Source: JALZVT01 sp039029135 (GTDB taxonomy: Bacteria; Pseudomonadota; Gammaproteobacteria; Pseudomonadales; Azotimanducaceae). From it: a stretch of DNA of 64,000 bases. The notes under the pieces are model-generated. The model made no database searches and was not told where the DNA came from. It was given only the letters and a program-made list of their open reading frames with translations. Of this stretch, positions 23,828 to 33,807 are shown one piece after another; the stretch's first letter is position 1, and every line of letters begins with the position of its first letter. Position numbers and translations under genes: made by a program. Location of the stretch: contig JBCCGT010000004.1 of assembly GCA_039029135.1 (NCBI GenBank), positions 62,001 through 126,000 of the forward strand, in the 5' to 3' direction.

Positions 23828-23856
23828 CCTTACAATATGTAGGATTAATTGTAAGG
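23828..23856. promoter_or_regulatory. AT-rich inverted repeat between gabD and a sulfotransferase gene
   Basis: CCTTACAAT (23828-23836) and ATTGTAAGG (23848-23856) form a perfect nine-base inverted repeat with an 11-base spacer. It stands out from the GC-rich surroundings, 62 bases after the gabD stop and 68 bases before the sulfotransferase ATG. It could be an operator for a dimeric regulator, part of the sulfotransferase promoter, or a gabD terminator. The AT-rich stem favours protein binding over termination. Confidence 0.5.
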
Positions 23857-23923
23857 TAATTTTACATTTTGCTTGCGTGACGTTACCCTTCCCCAGTCAC
23901 GTAAGCAGCCTGCCAGCACCATC

Positions 23924-24664
23924 ATGCCAGACGCCATTTCCGTCGGAGGACTGCATCGCAGCGGTACGACCGTCGTGCACTTTCTGCTCGGCGCGCACCC
24001 GCACTGCGTGGCCATTGGCGAGGCGTGGGGCTTCATCTCCTCCAAGGCATCCATCGAGCGGGCAGATGAGATTGGCTGCTCCTGCGGCGCACCGGCCAGC
24101 GAGTGCAGCTTCTGGGGACCGCTGGTGCCGAAGCTGGCGGGCGACGGCGACTATGCCCCGGTCTTCGAGCGCGCGCGCGAAGTCTACGGTGACGCCATAC
24201 TCGTCGATTCGTCTAAGTCGCTCGCCGCGCGGCGGGCGCTCGAAGGCGATGTATTTCGGCTGCACGTCATTCGCGACGTGCGCGCCTGGGCCGTGTCCAC
24301 CGAGCGGGTGAACTGGCGCGGGATGCGCGCCTGGCATCGCCAGAATCGCCGCATGATCGATGCCGGCAGCGACATGGTGGTCAGCTACGACGAGCTGGCG
24401 CTGCGGCCCGAGGCGACCTTGAACGCGATCTGCGAAAACATCGGGCTCGAGGCCGACATCCCGTCGATGCTGCGTTTTGGCGCTGCCGAACATCACGCCG
24501 TGAAGTGCAATCGCATGAAGGGCGATCCCAACAAGATGGCGGGACTGGTCTACGACAATCGCTGGTTCACCGACGACCGCTGGTTGCGCCCGGCCATGTT
24601 GTCGCCCGTGGTAATGCGTTTTAATAAGCGGCAAGTGTACGGACACGCGCCGAGCATCTTCTGA
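23924..24664 (+). CDS. Sulfotransferase family protein
   Basis: A 246-residue P-loop sulfotransferase: the 5'-phosphosulfate-binding loop SVGGLHRSGTTVVH at the N-terminus, and the 3'-phosphate-binding region VDSSKSL followed by LHVIRDVRAWAVST (about 105-127). It would transfer sulfate from PAPS to a carbohydrate, lipid or other acceptor; two Cys in CSCGAPASECSFW are characteristic of some bacterial members. I use ATG 23924; a TTG at 23873 in frame adds 17 residues. Its stop is at the possible CTG start of the next gene. Confidence 0.82.
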   Translation: MPDAISVGGLHRSGTTVVHFLLGAHPHCVAIGEAWGFISSKASIERADEIGCSCGAPASECSFWGPLVPKLAGDGDYAPVFERAREVYGDAILVDSSKSLAARRALEGDVFRLHVIRDVRAWAVSTERVNWRGMRAWHRQNRRMIDAGSDMVVSYDELALRPEATLNAICENIGLEADIPSMLRFGAAEHHAVKCNRMKGDPNKMAGLVYDNRWFTDDRWLRPAMLSPVVMRFNKRQVYGHAPSIF

Positions 24665-24741
24665 ACGCACCCGCGCCGCCCAAACCCGACCACAAGACCC
24701 CCGTCGACTACGACGAGCAGCACGACAGCGGCCTGCGCCGT

Positions 24742-25188
24742 ATGGCGTGGTTAATGGACGACGCGATCCCGCTGCCAGGCGGTTACCGCATCGGTCTGGA
24801 CGGGCTGCTCGGGCTGTTCCCAGGGCTGGGCGACGGTGCCGGGCTAATCACCAACGTCGTAATCATGCTGCGGGCGGGCTCGCAGCGAGCCGGCTGGGCA
24901 GTCATGGCGCGCATGGTGGGGAACGTCATGCTCGAGGCGCTGGTCGGTGTCATCCCCGGCCTCGGCGACCTGTTCGACTTCTATTTCAAATCCAACCGCC
25001 GCAACGTCGCGCTGCTGGAGGCCTACACGGCGGAAGCGGAGGAGACGCGCGAAACCAGCGCCTGGCTGCTCATCGGCTGGCTGGTCGCGCTGATCGTCGT
25101 CTTCGCGGTGCTGTTCGTCGCTATGGTCTGGACGCTGGGCCGGGCGCTTGCCCTGCTGGGCGGACTGTTCAGCGGCTGGTTCGGCTAG
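24742..25188 (+). CDS. DUF4112 membrane protein
   Basis: A protein of at least 148 residues with the DUF4112 signature: DDAIPLPGGYRIGLDGLLGLFPGLGDGAG and the second copy VIPGLGDLFDFYFKSNRRN, then one or two transmembrane helices (about 105-140). Function unknown. The called ATG falls right at the domain edge. The frame is open upstream to CTG 24661, which overlaps the sulfotransferase stop (CTGA), and those 27 codons (ending HDSGLRR) look like the family's usual N-terminal lead-in, so the true protein may be 175 residues. It is convergent with trxB. Confidence 0.82.
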   Translation: MAWLMDDAIPLPGGYRIGLDGLLGLFPGLGDGAGLITNVVIMLRAGSQRAGWAVMARMVGNVMLEALVGVIPGLGDLFDFYFKSNRRNVALLEAYTAEAEETRETSAWLLIGWLVALIVVFAVLFVAMVWTLGRALALLGGLFSGWFG

Positions 25189-25216
25189 ACCCCGCAGCCG
25201 CCATCGGGGAGGCCGC

Positions 25217-26155
25217 TCAGGTCTGCTCGTCCAGATACTTTTCCGCGTCGAGCGCCGCCATGCAGCCGAAGCCGGCCGAGGTAATCGCCTGCCGATAGAT
25301 GTGATCGGAGACATCGCCGGCGGCAAACACGCCGGGCTGGCTGGTGGCGGTCGCGCCGCCGTCGAGCCCGCTGCGCGTCACGATGTAGCCACCGTTCATG
25401 TCGAGCTGACCGGCGAAGATGTCCGTGTTGGGCTTGTGGCCGATGGCGATGAACACGCCCATCACATCCAACGCGCGCTCGCCGCCCGCCTTGGCCTCGA
25501 GCCGCGCGCCGGTCACGCCGCTGTCGTCGCCCAACACCTCGGCCAGCGTGTGGTTCCAAACGGGTTCAATGTTCTCGCGCGCGAACAGGCGGTCCTGCAG
25601 GATTGCCTCGGCGCGTAGTTCGTCGCGGCGATGCACCAGATAGACCTTGCTGCAGATGTTCGACAGATACAGCGCCTCTTCCACCGCGGTGTTGCCGCCG
25701 CCGATCACCGCCACTTCCTGATCGCGATAGAAGAACCCGTCACAGGTTGCGCAGGCGCTGACGCCGCGTCCCTTGTAAGCCTCCTCGGAGGGCAGACCGA
25801 GGTACTTCGCGGACGCGCCGGTGGCGATGATCAGCGCGTCGCACGTGTACGTCTGGCGATCGCCAACCAGGCGCACGGGCGTTTCGCCGACCGCGGTGGT
25901 GTGGATGTGATCGTTCGCGATCTGGGCGTCGAAGCGTTCGACGTGCTCGCCCATCTGCTGCATGAGTTCCGGACCCGTCAGCTCGGCATGACCGCCCGGC
26001 CAGTTCTCGACCTCGGTGGTGGTCGTGAGCTGACCGCCGACTTCGATGCCCGTGATCAACAGCGGTTGCAGGTTGGCGCGCGCCGCGTACAGCGCCGCCG
26101 TGTAGCCGGCGGGGCCTGAACCCAGAACGATCAGGCGCTGGTGAGGAATGGTCAT
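25217..26155 (-). CDS. trxB: Thioredoxin-disulfide reductase
   Basis: A 312-residue flavoprotein with the FAD-binding VLGSGPAGYTAALYAARA, the redox-active CATC (Cys135 and Cys138) in SACATCDGFFYR, the NADPH-binding GGGNTAVEEA (152-161) and the C-terminal FAAGDVSDHIYRQAITSAGFGCMAA. It transfers electrons from NADPH to thioredoxin in the cytosol. Length and motifs match the low-molecular-weight bacterial enzyme. CAGGAG lies seven bases before the ATG. It would supply reductant for the peroxiredoxin and, through a membrane carrier, TlpA-type proteins. Confidence 0.97.
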   Translation of the reverse strand: MTIPHQRLIVLGSGPAGYTAALYAARANLQPLLITGIEVGGQLTTTTEVENWPGGHAELTGPELMQQMGEHVERFDAQIANDHIHTTAVGETPVRLVGDRQTYTCDALIIATGASAKYLGLPSEEAYKGRGVSACATCDGFFYRDQEVAVIGGGNTAVEEALYLSNICSKVYLVHRRDELRAEAILQDRLFARENIEPVWNHTLAEVLGDDSGVTGARLEAKAGGERALDVMGVFIAIGHKPNTDIFAGQLDMNGGYIVTRSGLDGGATATSQPGVFAAGDVSDHIYRQAITSAGFGCMAALDAEKYLDEQT

Positions 26156-26202
26156 GCAAACTCCTGGGATGGTTCGGCGATCTGGCGCCGTCAGGCGGTG
26201 GA

Positions 26203-27129
26203 TTAGGGAGCGAGTTTGGCGTCGAGCCAGGCGAGCAGATCCGCTACGACTTCGACGCGGTTGGTTTCATTGAGCATCTCATGCCTGCCGCCCGGATACA
26301 GCTTGTAGTCCACGGACAGGCCCGCGCCCCGGTAGGCGCGCAGCAGTCGCAGCAGGCCATTTTCGTCGTCGTGTACGGGATCGTCGCTGCCGGAGAAGAC
26401 GTAGACCGGCAGGCTCTGCGGAATCTGCTCGATGGCCACTGGTTGCGCGGACCGCCGCACGCCGCGACTCATGGCGGCCAGGCTACCCGGCGAAAGCACG
26501 AAGCCGCAGTCGGGATCCTGCACATACTTCTCGACCTCGAGCTCGTCGCGGCTGAGCCACTCGTAGCCCGTCGCCTCCGGTTTGTCGAAGGATTCGTTGC
26601 TCGCGCCGAACAGCATGTTCGTCAGTAGCTCGCTTTGACCGTCGGCGCCGTGACGCCACGCCTCGAAGCTGGCGAGCGCCTGCAGCAGCCAGCCTCGCCA
26701 GCCGGGTGCGAAGCCGGGTGACCCCGAGAGCACGGCGGCGTCGAGTTCGCCGCCGTGCAGTGTCAGATACTGCTGCGTCAGCATCGCGCCCATGCTGTGG
26801 CCGAACAGGACGTGGCGCAGACCCGCGTGCCGGCTGCGAATAAACCGCGCCAGCTCGTGCATGTCCCCCACCGTGCTGCGCCAACCGTTAGGCCCCATGG
26901 CTCCGGGGGTCGCGCGCGCGCCTTCGCCGTGGCCGCGGTGGGTGCTGGCATAGACCGCGAAGCCCTGATTGGTCAGGGCCTCGGCCAGACCCGCGTAGCG
27001 CTGCGCGTGTTCGCCCATGCCGTGGGCGATCTGCACGGTTGCGCGCGCGGCGTTCTCCTCGTCGCGCCAGGCGAAGCAGGGGATGAGGCGACCGTCCGTG
27101 GCGGTCAGGCTGAAGGTCTCGAACTGCAC
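26203..27129 (-). CDS. Alpha/beta hydrolase, monoacylglycerol lipase-like
   Basis: A 308-residue serine hydrolase: the HGMGEHAQRYAGLAEAL segment (about 36-52), THRGHGEG, nucleophile Ser112 in LFGHSMGAM, acid Asp in FSGSDDPVHDD and His in YPGGRHEMLNE. This order (HGxGEH then GHSMGG) is that of the monoglyceride lipase/lysophospholipase group. It would cleave monoacylglycerols or similar esters. The start is a GTG. It lies 47 bases upstream of trxB in the same direction. Confidence 0.87.
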   Translation of the reverse strand: MQFETFSLTATDGRLIPCFAWRDEENAARATVQIAHGMGEHAQRYAGLAEALTNQGFAVYASTHRGHGEGARATPGAMGPNGWRSTVGDMHELARFIRSRHAGLRHVLFGHSMGAMLTQQYLTLHGGELDAAVLSGSPGFAPGWRGWLLQALASFEAWRHGADGQSELLTNMLFGASNESFDKPEATGYEWLSRDELEVEKYVQDPDCGFVLSPGSLAAMSRGVRRSAQPVAIEQIPQSLPVYVFSGSDDPVHDDENGLLRLLRAYRGAGLSVDYKLYPGGRHEMLNETNRVEVVADLLAWLDAKLAP

Positions 27130-27225
27130 GTCGGAATCATCGTTGCGGGCGGCCGCCGATTATACGGGGGCGCGGCGCGCTGGCCACTCGCGGGTTGGAC
27201 CGCCGCCGCTGCCGCGCGCCGGCGA

Positions 27226-28353
27226 TCAGGCGAATCCCTTCACGGCGTCGTAACCGTAGAGCCAGTCCTCGCCGCTCAGCGCCATCTCGGGCAGAAACCG
27301 GCTCATCGCGCCGGCGGCGAGCCGCGCCTTGAGCTGTGCAGAGCCTGGCGCAACCCGGCGCGCCGTCCGCGCGCGGGCCTCGTAGGTGGCGAGCTGTCGA
27401 CCTCGCGGCGCGCGATAGTGGTGGTACTCGCGCAGCGCGCTGACCGACTCGTCCTCCCACTGGTCGAGCAGCCGCGCCAGCACCCAGGCATCTTCTATCG
27501 CCGCGCCGACGTCCTGGCGCAGTTCGGGCAACGGCGCGTGTGCCGCGCCCCCCAGCAGCGCGATGCGCCCGGGCGCCCAGTCTGGCGCCGGCTGGCCGAC
27601 CGGATAGGGGAGGCTCACGAAGGCTCCCTCGATCGGCGGCGACCGCCACGCGTCGAAGCTGTGGTCTCGCGGTCCCCTGGCCTCGAACGCGAGCCGCAGG
27701 CCCGTCGAGTGCACGGTCAGCGCGGTGAGCTCGCCCAGCCAGTGCGTGATGCTCGAGGCATCGGGCTCGCTGCCCCAGCCGTAGCGCAGCGTTTCGCTGG
27801 CGTCCGTCGCATAGGGTTCGATCCCGAGCAGCGGGCGCAGCTCTGGCTCTGTCGCGATGAGCACGCCGTAGCTGCGTGTCGCGCCGTCGGCAGCCGTGAT
27901 GCTGGCGCAGTCGCCGTCGCTGTCGATCCGCGCGATCCGCGCCGGAGGCGCGGTACGGATACCGCGCGCGCCGGCGATGTCCTCTAATTCAGCGAGCAGG
28001 ACGTCGCGCTCGATCAGCCAGGCCGGCGCGCCGTAGCGGGCCTCGGCGAGCTGACCGATCGGCAGCTGGGCGATCAGAAAACCGCTGCCGTGCGCGCGCC
28101 GGTAGGCAAACTGCGGGTAGTGACCCTGGCCGCTGAGCGCATCGAGCAGGCCCAATGCGCGCAGCACGCGTGTGGCGTTTGCCCGCAGCTCGATGCCGCG
28201 ATTGGGATTCAGCGAGCCGCCGCCGGTCTCTGCCAGGGGATGAACGGTAACCGTACCCAGGCCCGCGAAGTCGCACGCGAGGGCAGCGACGAGTCCCGCG
28301 ACGCCGGCGCCCAGGACGCCGATCCGCGGCGCTCGATCGTCTGTTCCGGTCAC
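27226..28353 (-). CDS. FAD-dependent monooxygenase-like protein (UbiH/PHBH fold)
   Basis: A 375-residue flavoprotein hydroxylase-like protein with the N-terminal GVLGAGVAGLVAALA dinucleotide motif and the C-terminal segment GRIALLGGAAHAPLP ending in AIEDAWVLARLL. In active members the latter reads LLGDAAH, with the Asp contacting FAD ribose; here it is Gly (LLGGAAH). The usual DG motif is also not clear. It may bind FAD poorly or be catalytically altered. The start is GTG 28353, 19 bases after cysS; longer frames overlap cysS. Substrate unknown. Confidence 0.72.
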   Translation of the reverse strand: MTGTDDRAPRIGVLGAGVAGLVAALACDFAGLGTVTVHPLAETGGGSLNPNRGIELRANATRVLRALGLLDALSGQGHYPQFAYRRAHGSGFLIAQLPIGQLAEARYGAPAWLIERDVLLAELEDIAGARGIRTAPPARIARIDSDGDCASITAADGATRSYGVLIATEPELRPLLGIEPYATDASETLRYGWGSEPDASSITHWLGELTALTVHSTGLRLAFEARGPRDHSFDAWRSPPIEGAFVSLPYPVGQPAPDWAPGRIALLGGAAHAPLPELRQDVGAAIEDAWVLARLLDQWEDESVSALREYHHYRAPRGRQLATYEARARTARRVAPGSAQLKARLAAGAMSRFLPEMALSGEDWLYGYDAVKGFA

Positions 28354-28372
28354 ACGCCTAGCCCGGGCGGCG

Positions 28373-29764
<1,392 letters not shown>

Positions 29765-29857
29765 GCTCTGGTGTCCTGAGTGTTCGTGTGTACGTGGCTA
29801 AACTGCGCGCCGCGAAGCGAGCGGCGGGAGTCCCGTCGGGGCGTCGCGCCCCGTCGT

Positions 29858-30307
29858 CTACTCCGCGCCGTCGTCCGCGGCCTCTTGCGTAGTTCCGGTA
29901 CACACGCGCAGGCGCGTGGCGTCGATCTCGTTGTAAAAGCAGCTGCGTCTAAATGTGTGGCAGGCGGCGCCGGTCTGCTCGATCTTCAGCAGCACCGCGT
30001 CGCCGTCGCAGTCAGCGGTGAGCGAGATCAGCCGCTGCGTGTGGCCGGAGGTACCGCCCTTGCGCCACAGCTCGGCGCGGCTGCGGGAATAGTAGGTGAC
30101 GCGCCCGGTGTCGAGCGTCGCGTCGAGCGCGGCGCGGTTCATCCACGCCAGCATCAGCACCTCACCCGTCTCGTGATCCTGCGCGATCGCGGGTATCAGC
30201 CCGGCGTCGTTGTAGCGCAGCGCATCGAGCGCCTGCACGCGCGTTCGCTCGGTACCGGCTGGCGCGGATTCGAGCGCGTGATACAGCGGCGTTGAGTTAC
30301 CCGCCAT
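29858..30307 (-). CDS. hisI: Phosphoribosyl-AMP cyclohydrolase
   Basis: A 149-residue protein with the HisI core: LIPAIAQDHETGEVLMLAWMN, TYYSRSRAELWRKGGTSGH and DCDGDAVLLKIEQTGAACHTFRRSCFY, whose Asp and Cys residues bind the catalytic zinc and magnesium. It opens the purine ring of PR-AMP in histidine synthesis. No HisE (pyrophosphohydrolase) domain is fused. I use ATG 30307; it overlaps the end of the M17 peptidase gene by 11 bases. There is an N-terminal extension of about 30 residues and a C-terminal acidic tail (EAADDGAE) relative to short HisI proteins. It is detached from other his genes. Confidence 0.93.
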   Translation of the reverse strand: MAGNSTPLYHALESAPAGTERTRVQALDALRYNDAGLIPAIAQDHETGEVLMLAWMNRAALDATLDTGRVTYYSRSRAELWRKGGTSGHTQRLISLTADCDGDAVLLKIEQTGAACHTFRRSCFYNEIDATRLRVCTGTTQEAADDGAE

Positions 30308-31697
30308 AGCGGCGTTCCAGATGATCGAACACGGCGCGCACGCCCATGGCCTCACCGCCCTCCGGACGGCCAGGCCGCGTGCGCAGATTCCAGGCCATCA
30401 GGTCGAAGTGCAGCCAGGGTACGTCGTCGTCGACGAAGTGCTGCAGAAACAGGGCCGCGGTTATCGCGCCCGCGTAGGGTGAGGCCGCAGAGTTGACGAG
30501 ATCGGCGTGCGTGCTCTTCAGCATGCCCTTGTAGGGCGCGTGCAGAGGCATGCGCCAGACCGCGTCGTCGAGCGATACGCCGGCGCCATACACGCTTTCT
30601 GCCAGCGCATCGTCGTTCGCGAACATCGCCGCGATCTCGGCGCCCACGGCCGAGCGCGCGGATCCGGTTAGCGTTGCGTAGTCGACCAGCAGGTCGGGCT
30701 TGTCCTCACACGCGAGCGCGAGGGCGTCGCACATTACGAGGCGACCCTCGGCGTCGGTGTTATCGATCTCGACGGTCAGTCCCTTGTAGGTTCGAATGAT
30801 GTCGCCGGGACGGTAGGCGTTGGCCGATATGGCGTTCTCTGCGGCGCTGACCAGCACGCGCAGGCGCACCGGCAGCGCCTCGGCCATGATGATCTGCGCG
30901 AGTCCCAGCACTTGGGCTGCGCCGCCCATGTCCTTCTTCATCGTTCGCATACCGCCGGCCGGCTTGATGTTCAGGCCGCCGCTGTCGAAGCACACGCCCT
31001 TGCCGACCAGGGTGACCTGCGGATGTTCCGTATCGCCCCAGGTGAGATCGATCAGGCGCGGCGCGTCTGCGCTCGCGCGGCCGACCGCGTGAATCGTTTC
31101 ATACCCCGCGGCCAATAGCTCCGCGCCGGTCGTGACCTCGATGCCGGCGTCGAACGCCTCGGCCAGCGCGCGGCTCGCGGCCTCAAGGTGGGACGGCAGC
31201 ATGTCGTTGGCCGGCGCGTTGATCAGATCGCGCGTCAGGTTCGTGCCCTCGGCGAGGTGCGTAACACGTCTGCGCAGCGCCTCGTCCTCGATGACCAGTT
31301 CGGCGGGCGCGCGCTTCGCCGCCTTGTAGCGGGTGTACTGATAGGCGCCCAGCGCCCAGCCCAGTGCGTCGAGCTCGCCGAGTTTGCCGGTCTGCGGCAG
31401 CGGTCGATAGCTTCCCTCGGGCAGTTGGGTAGGCCCGCCGCCCAGAGTCGCGAGGCTGCTGTCGCCGCCGCCGACGAGCGCCATGCGCGGCGCGTCGCCG
31501 AACGCCGGAACGCTCAGGAAGGCGCCGCGGTCCGCGCTGTAGCTCTGGCCTGCGACCCAGTCGCGCACGGCCGGCGGCTGACCGCCGAGCCAGCTGTCCA
31601 GATCGGTGACGATGTGCAGGTCGATCGTGTCGCCGTTGGCCTCCGGGCGAATACCGGGGGTGTTCATGTTCGCGTCCGCTGAATCTTCAGGCGCCAT
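30297..31697 (-). CDS. M17 leucyl aminopeptidase family protein
   Basis: A 466-residue protein with an N-terminal macro-like domain (to about 150) and a C-terminal M17 catalytic domain: VGKGVCFDSGGLNIKPAGGM (Lys and Asp metal ligands), NTDAEGRLVMCDAL (Asp and Glu ligands, Arg) and TLTGSARSAVG. It should be a two-metal aminopeptidase that releases N-terminal residues in the cytosol; it resembles the shorter PepB-like/CysGly dipeptidase branch. The start is ATG 31697 or 31667; neither has a strong ribosome binding site. It is divergent from the gamma-glutamyltransferase gene, an interesting pairing since both act on glutathione-derived peptides. Confidence 0.87.
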   Translation of the reverse strand: MAPEDSADANMNTPGIRPEANGDTIDLHIVTDLDSWLGGQPPAVRDWVAGQSYSADRGAFLSVPAFGDAPRMALVGGGDSSLATLGGGPTQLPEGSYRPLPQTGKLGELDALGWALGAYQYTRYKAAKRAPAELVIEDEALRRRVTHLAEGTNLTRDLINAPANDMLPSHLEAASRALAEAFDAGIEVTTGAELLAAGYETIHAVGRASADAPRLIDLTWGDTEHPQVTLVGKGVCFDSGGLNIKPAGGMRTMKKDMGGAAQVLGLAQIIMAEALPVRLRVLVSAAENAISANAYRPGDIIRTYKGLTVEIDNTDAEGRLVMCDALALACEDKPDLLVDYATLTGSARSAVGAEIAAMFANDDALAESVYGAGVSLDDAVWRMPLHAPYKGMLKSTHADLVNSAASPYAGAITAALFLQHFVDDDVPWLHFDLMAWNLRTRPGRPEGGEAMGVRAVFDHLERRYGG

Positions 31698-31833
31698 TGT
31701 CCGCAGTATCGGGCTCCGCCGCAAAGTGCGCCTGTGCCCGACGCCACCATCGACGCGAAGACCGTTGCGGCTGAGCGGTGGCCGATGTGCCAATTGCGCT
31801 AAGGTGGGCGCGTACACCACTGGAGTCCGGTCG

Positions 31834-33744
31834 ATGGGTCGATTGCTGCGAGCCTGGTCCTCTTGCGCCGTTGCGAGCGCGCTGCTGCTGTCTGCTGGCT
31901 GGTTCGCCGCTGGCGCGCCCGGTGCGGAGGCCGCAAGCCGCAAGCCCGTGCTGCACGGCCGTCACTGGGTGGCGATCACGGGCAAGCCGCTCGCCGCGAC
32001 CGCGGGCGCGATGATGTTTCAGCGCGGCGGTAACGCCGTCGACGCGGCCTGCGCGATGCTGGGCGCCACCGCCACCATGTTCGATGCCCTGAGCTGGGGC
32101 GGCGAAACCCAGGCGCTCATCTATCACCCCGGCGAGAAGAAGGTGATTGGCATCAACGCGCTCGGCGTTGCGCCCACCGGCGCGACGCCGGAGTTCTTTC
32201 GCTCGCGCGGGATGCAGTATCCGCCTGAATATGGACCGCTGGCGGCGGTCACGCCGGGCACGCCCGGAGGACTGTTCGTGATGCTCGCGCGCTACGGCAC
32301 GCTGTCGCTCGCCGAGGTGCTCGCACCCGCGATCGAGCTGGCGGGCGGCTACCCGATCGAGGCGCAGACCGCCGACTCCATCGAGCGCCTGAAAGAAGAG
32401 ATCCGGCAGTGGCGCTACTCGCGCGAGCTGTTTCTGACCCACGCGGGCGAGGCGCGCGAGGCGCCGCATGCGGGCGAGATCTTCCGCCAGCCTGACCTGC
32501 GGCGCATGCTCGAGTCTCTCGTCGCTGCCGAGGCTGAGGCGCTCAAGGCCGGCGCCACGCGCGCGGACGCCATCATGGCGGCCTACGAGCGCTTCTATCG
32601 GGGGGACATCGCGGCCGAGTTCGTGCGCGCGTCGCAGGAAATGGGCGGCCTGCACACGCAGGCGGACCTCGCCAACTGGCAGGTGTACATCGAGGAACCC
32701 GTCAGCACGCGCTACAAGGACATTGACGTCTACAAGCTGACGAGCTGGGTGCAGGGGCCGGTGCTGCTGCAGGCGCTCAACCTGTTGGAAAACGTGGACG
32801 TCGCCTCGCTCGGCTACAACTCGAGCCAGTACATCCACACGCTCTATCAGGCGCTGTCGATGGCGATGGCGGACCGGGATTTCTACTACGGCGATCCGTA
32901 CTTTCCGCCGGCGGAACCGCTCGCGGGCCTGCTGTCGAAGCGCTACGCGCGGGCGCGCTGGCAGAGCTTCTCGGCGACCGTGAACGACCCTCGTATCACC
33001 CCGGGCGATCCCTATCGCTATCAGCGCGGCAGCAATCCGTTTCTCGATCTGCTCGATGAGTGGACCAACGTGCCGGACGCCGAGGCGGGCATCATGCCGC
33101 CTTGGCAGCAGGCGCAGGTTGAGGCGCCGCGCGCGCGGGCGCGCCACGATCGCGGTTTTCTGGCAGGGACCACCAGCATCCAGGCGGCGGACGCCGACGG
33201 CTGGGTGGTGTCGGTAACGCCTTCCGGCGGCTGGGTGCCGGCGGTCATCGCCGGGCGCACGGGCGTCGGCATGAGTCAGCGTATGCAAAGCTTCGTGCTC
33301 GATCCCGCGCACAATCCCTACAACGTGCTCGCTCCCGGCAAGCGCCCGCGCGCGACCCTGACGCCGAGCATGGCGCTGAAGGACGGCGTGCCTTATCTGT
33401 CGTTCGCCGTGCAGGGCGGCGACATACAGGATCAGGTGCAGCTACAGTTCTTGCTGGCGATGGTCGAGTTCGGGATGAACGTGCAGGAGGCCGTCGAGGC
33501 GCCGCACTTCTGGAGCTATCAGCTGCGCAATTCCTTCGACGATCATCGCGCCCAGCCGGGTCGCATCCTACTGAATTCGGAAACGACGCCCTGGATACGC
33601 ACCGAGCTCAAGCGTCGCGGCTACAAGCCGGAGTATCGTGACAAGACCTCCGGCCCGATCACCGCGATCTGGTTCGATCGCGACAACAACGCCTTTTGGG
33701 GCGGCGCCAGCGACTTTGGCGAAGACTACGGGATCGCCTGGTAA
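31834..33744 (+). CDS. Gamma-glutamyltransferase family protein, secreted
   Basis: A 636-residue Ntn-hydrolase precursor with a signal peptide (about residues 1-34, ending AEA). The large-subunit part has ATAGAMMFQRGGNAVDAACAM and the AAVTPGTPGG segment. The small subunit should start at Thr446 in AGTTSIQAADADGWVVS, the nucleophile released by autocleavage, followed by SVTPSGGW. It is longer than E. coli Ggt (580) and its nucleophile context, GTTS rather than TTHYS, places it in a distant branch, so acylase or another amidase activity is possible. GGAG lies eight bases before ATG 31834; longer frames are antisense to the M17 gene. Confidence 0.85.
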   Translation: MGRLLRAWSSCAVASALLLSAGWFAAGAPGAEAASRKPVLHGRHWVAITGKPLAATAGAMMFQRGGNAVDAACAMLGATATMFDALSWGGETQALIYHPGEKKVIGINALGVAPTGATPEFFRSRGMQYPPEYGPLAAVTPGTPGGLFVMLARYGTLSLAEVLAPAIELAGGYPIEAQTADSIERLKEEIRQWRYSRELFLTHAGEAREAPHAGEIFRQPDLRRMLESLVAAEAEALKAGATRADAIMAAYERFYRGDIAAEFVRASQEMGGLHTQADLANWQVYIEEPVSTRYKDIDVYKLTSWVQGPVLLQALNLLENVDVASLGYNSSQYIHTLYQALSMAMADRDFYYGDPYFPPAEPLAGLLSKRYARARWQSFSATVNDPRITPGDPYRYQRGSNPFLDLLDEWTNVPDAEAGIMPPWQQAQVEAPRARARHDRGFLAGTTSIQAADADGWVVSVTPSGGWVPAVIAGRTGVGMSQRMQSFVLDPAHNPYNVLAPGKRPRATLTPSMALKDGVPYLSFAVQGGDIQDQVQLQFLLAMVEFGMNVQEAVEAPHFWSYQLRNSFDDHRAQPGRILLNSETTPWIRTELKRRGYKPEYRDKTSGPITAIWFDRDNNAFWGGASDFGEDYGIAW

Positions 33745-33807
33745 GGGCCGGGCGCCCGTCACCCGCATACGCGCCGCCCGCATACTCCCGCAGAAAGGAC
33801 CACGTCG

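Noticed and set aside
26755..27987. A 410-codon plus-strand frame
   Set aside because: It is antisense to the hydrolase and FAD monooxygenase genes and lacks any domain.
31687..33312. A 541-codon minus-strand frame
   Set aside because: It mirrors the gamma-glutamyltransferase gene, which has a signal peptide, family motifs and a ribosome binding site.
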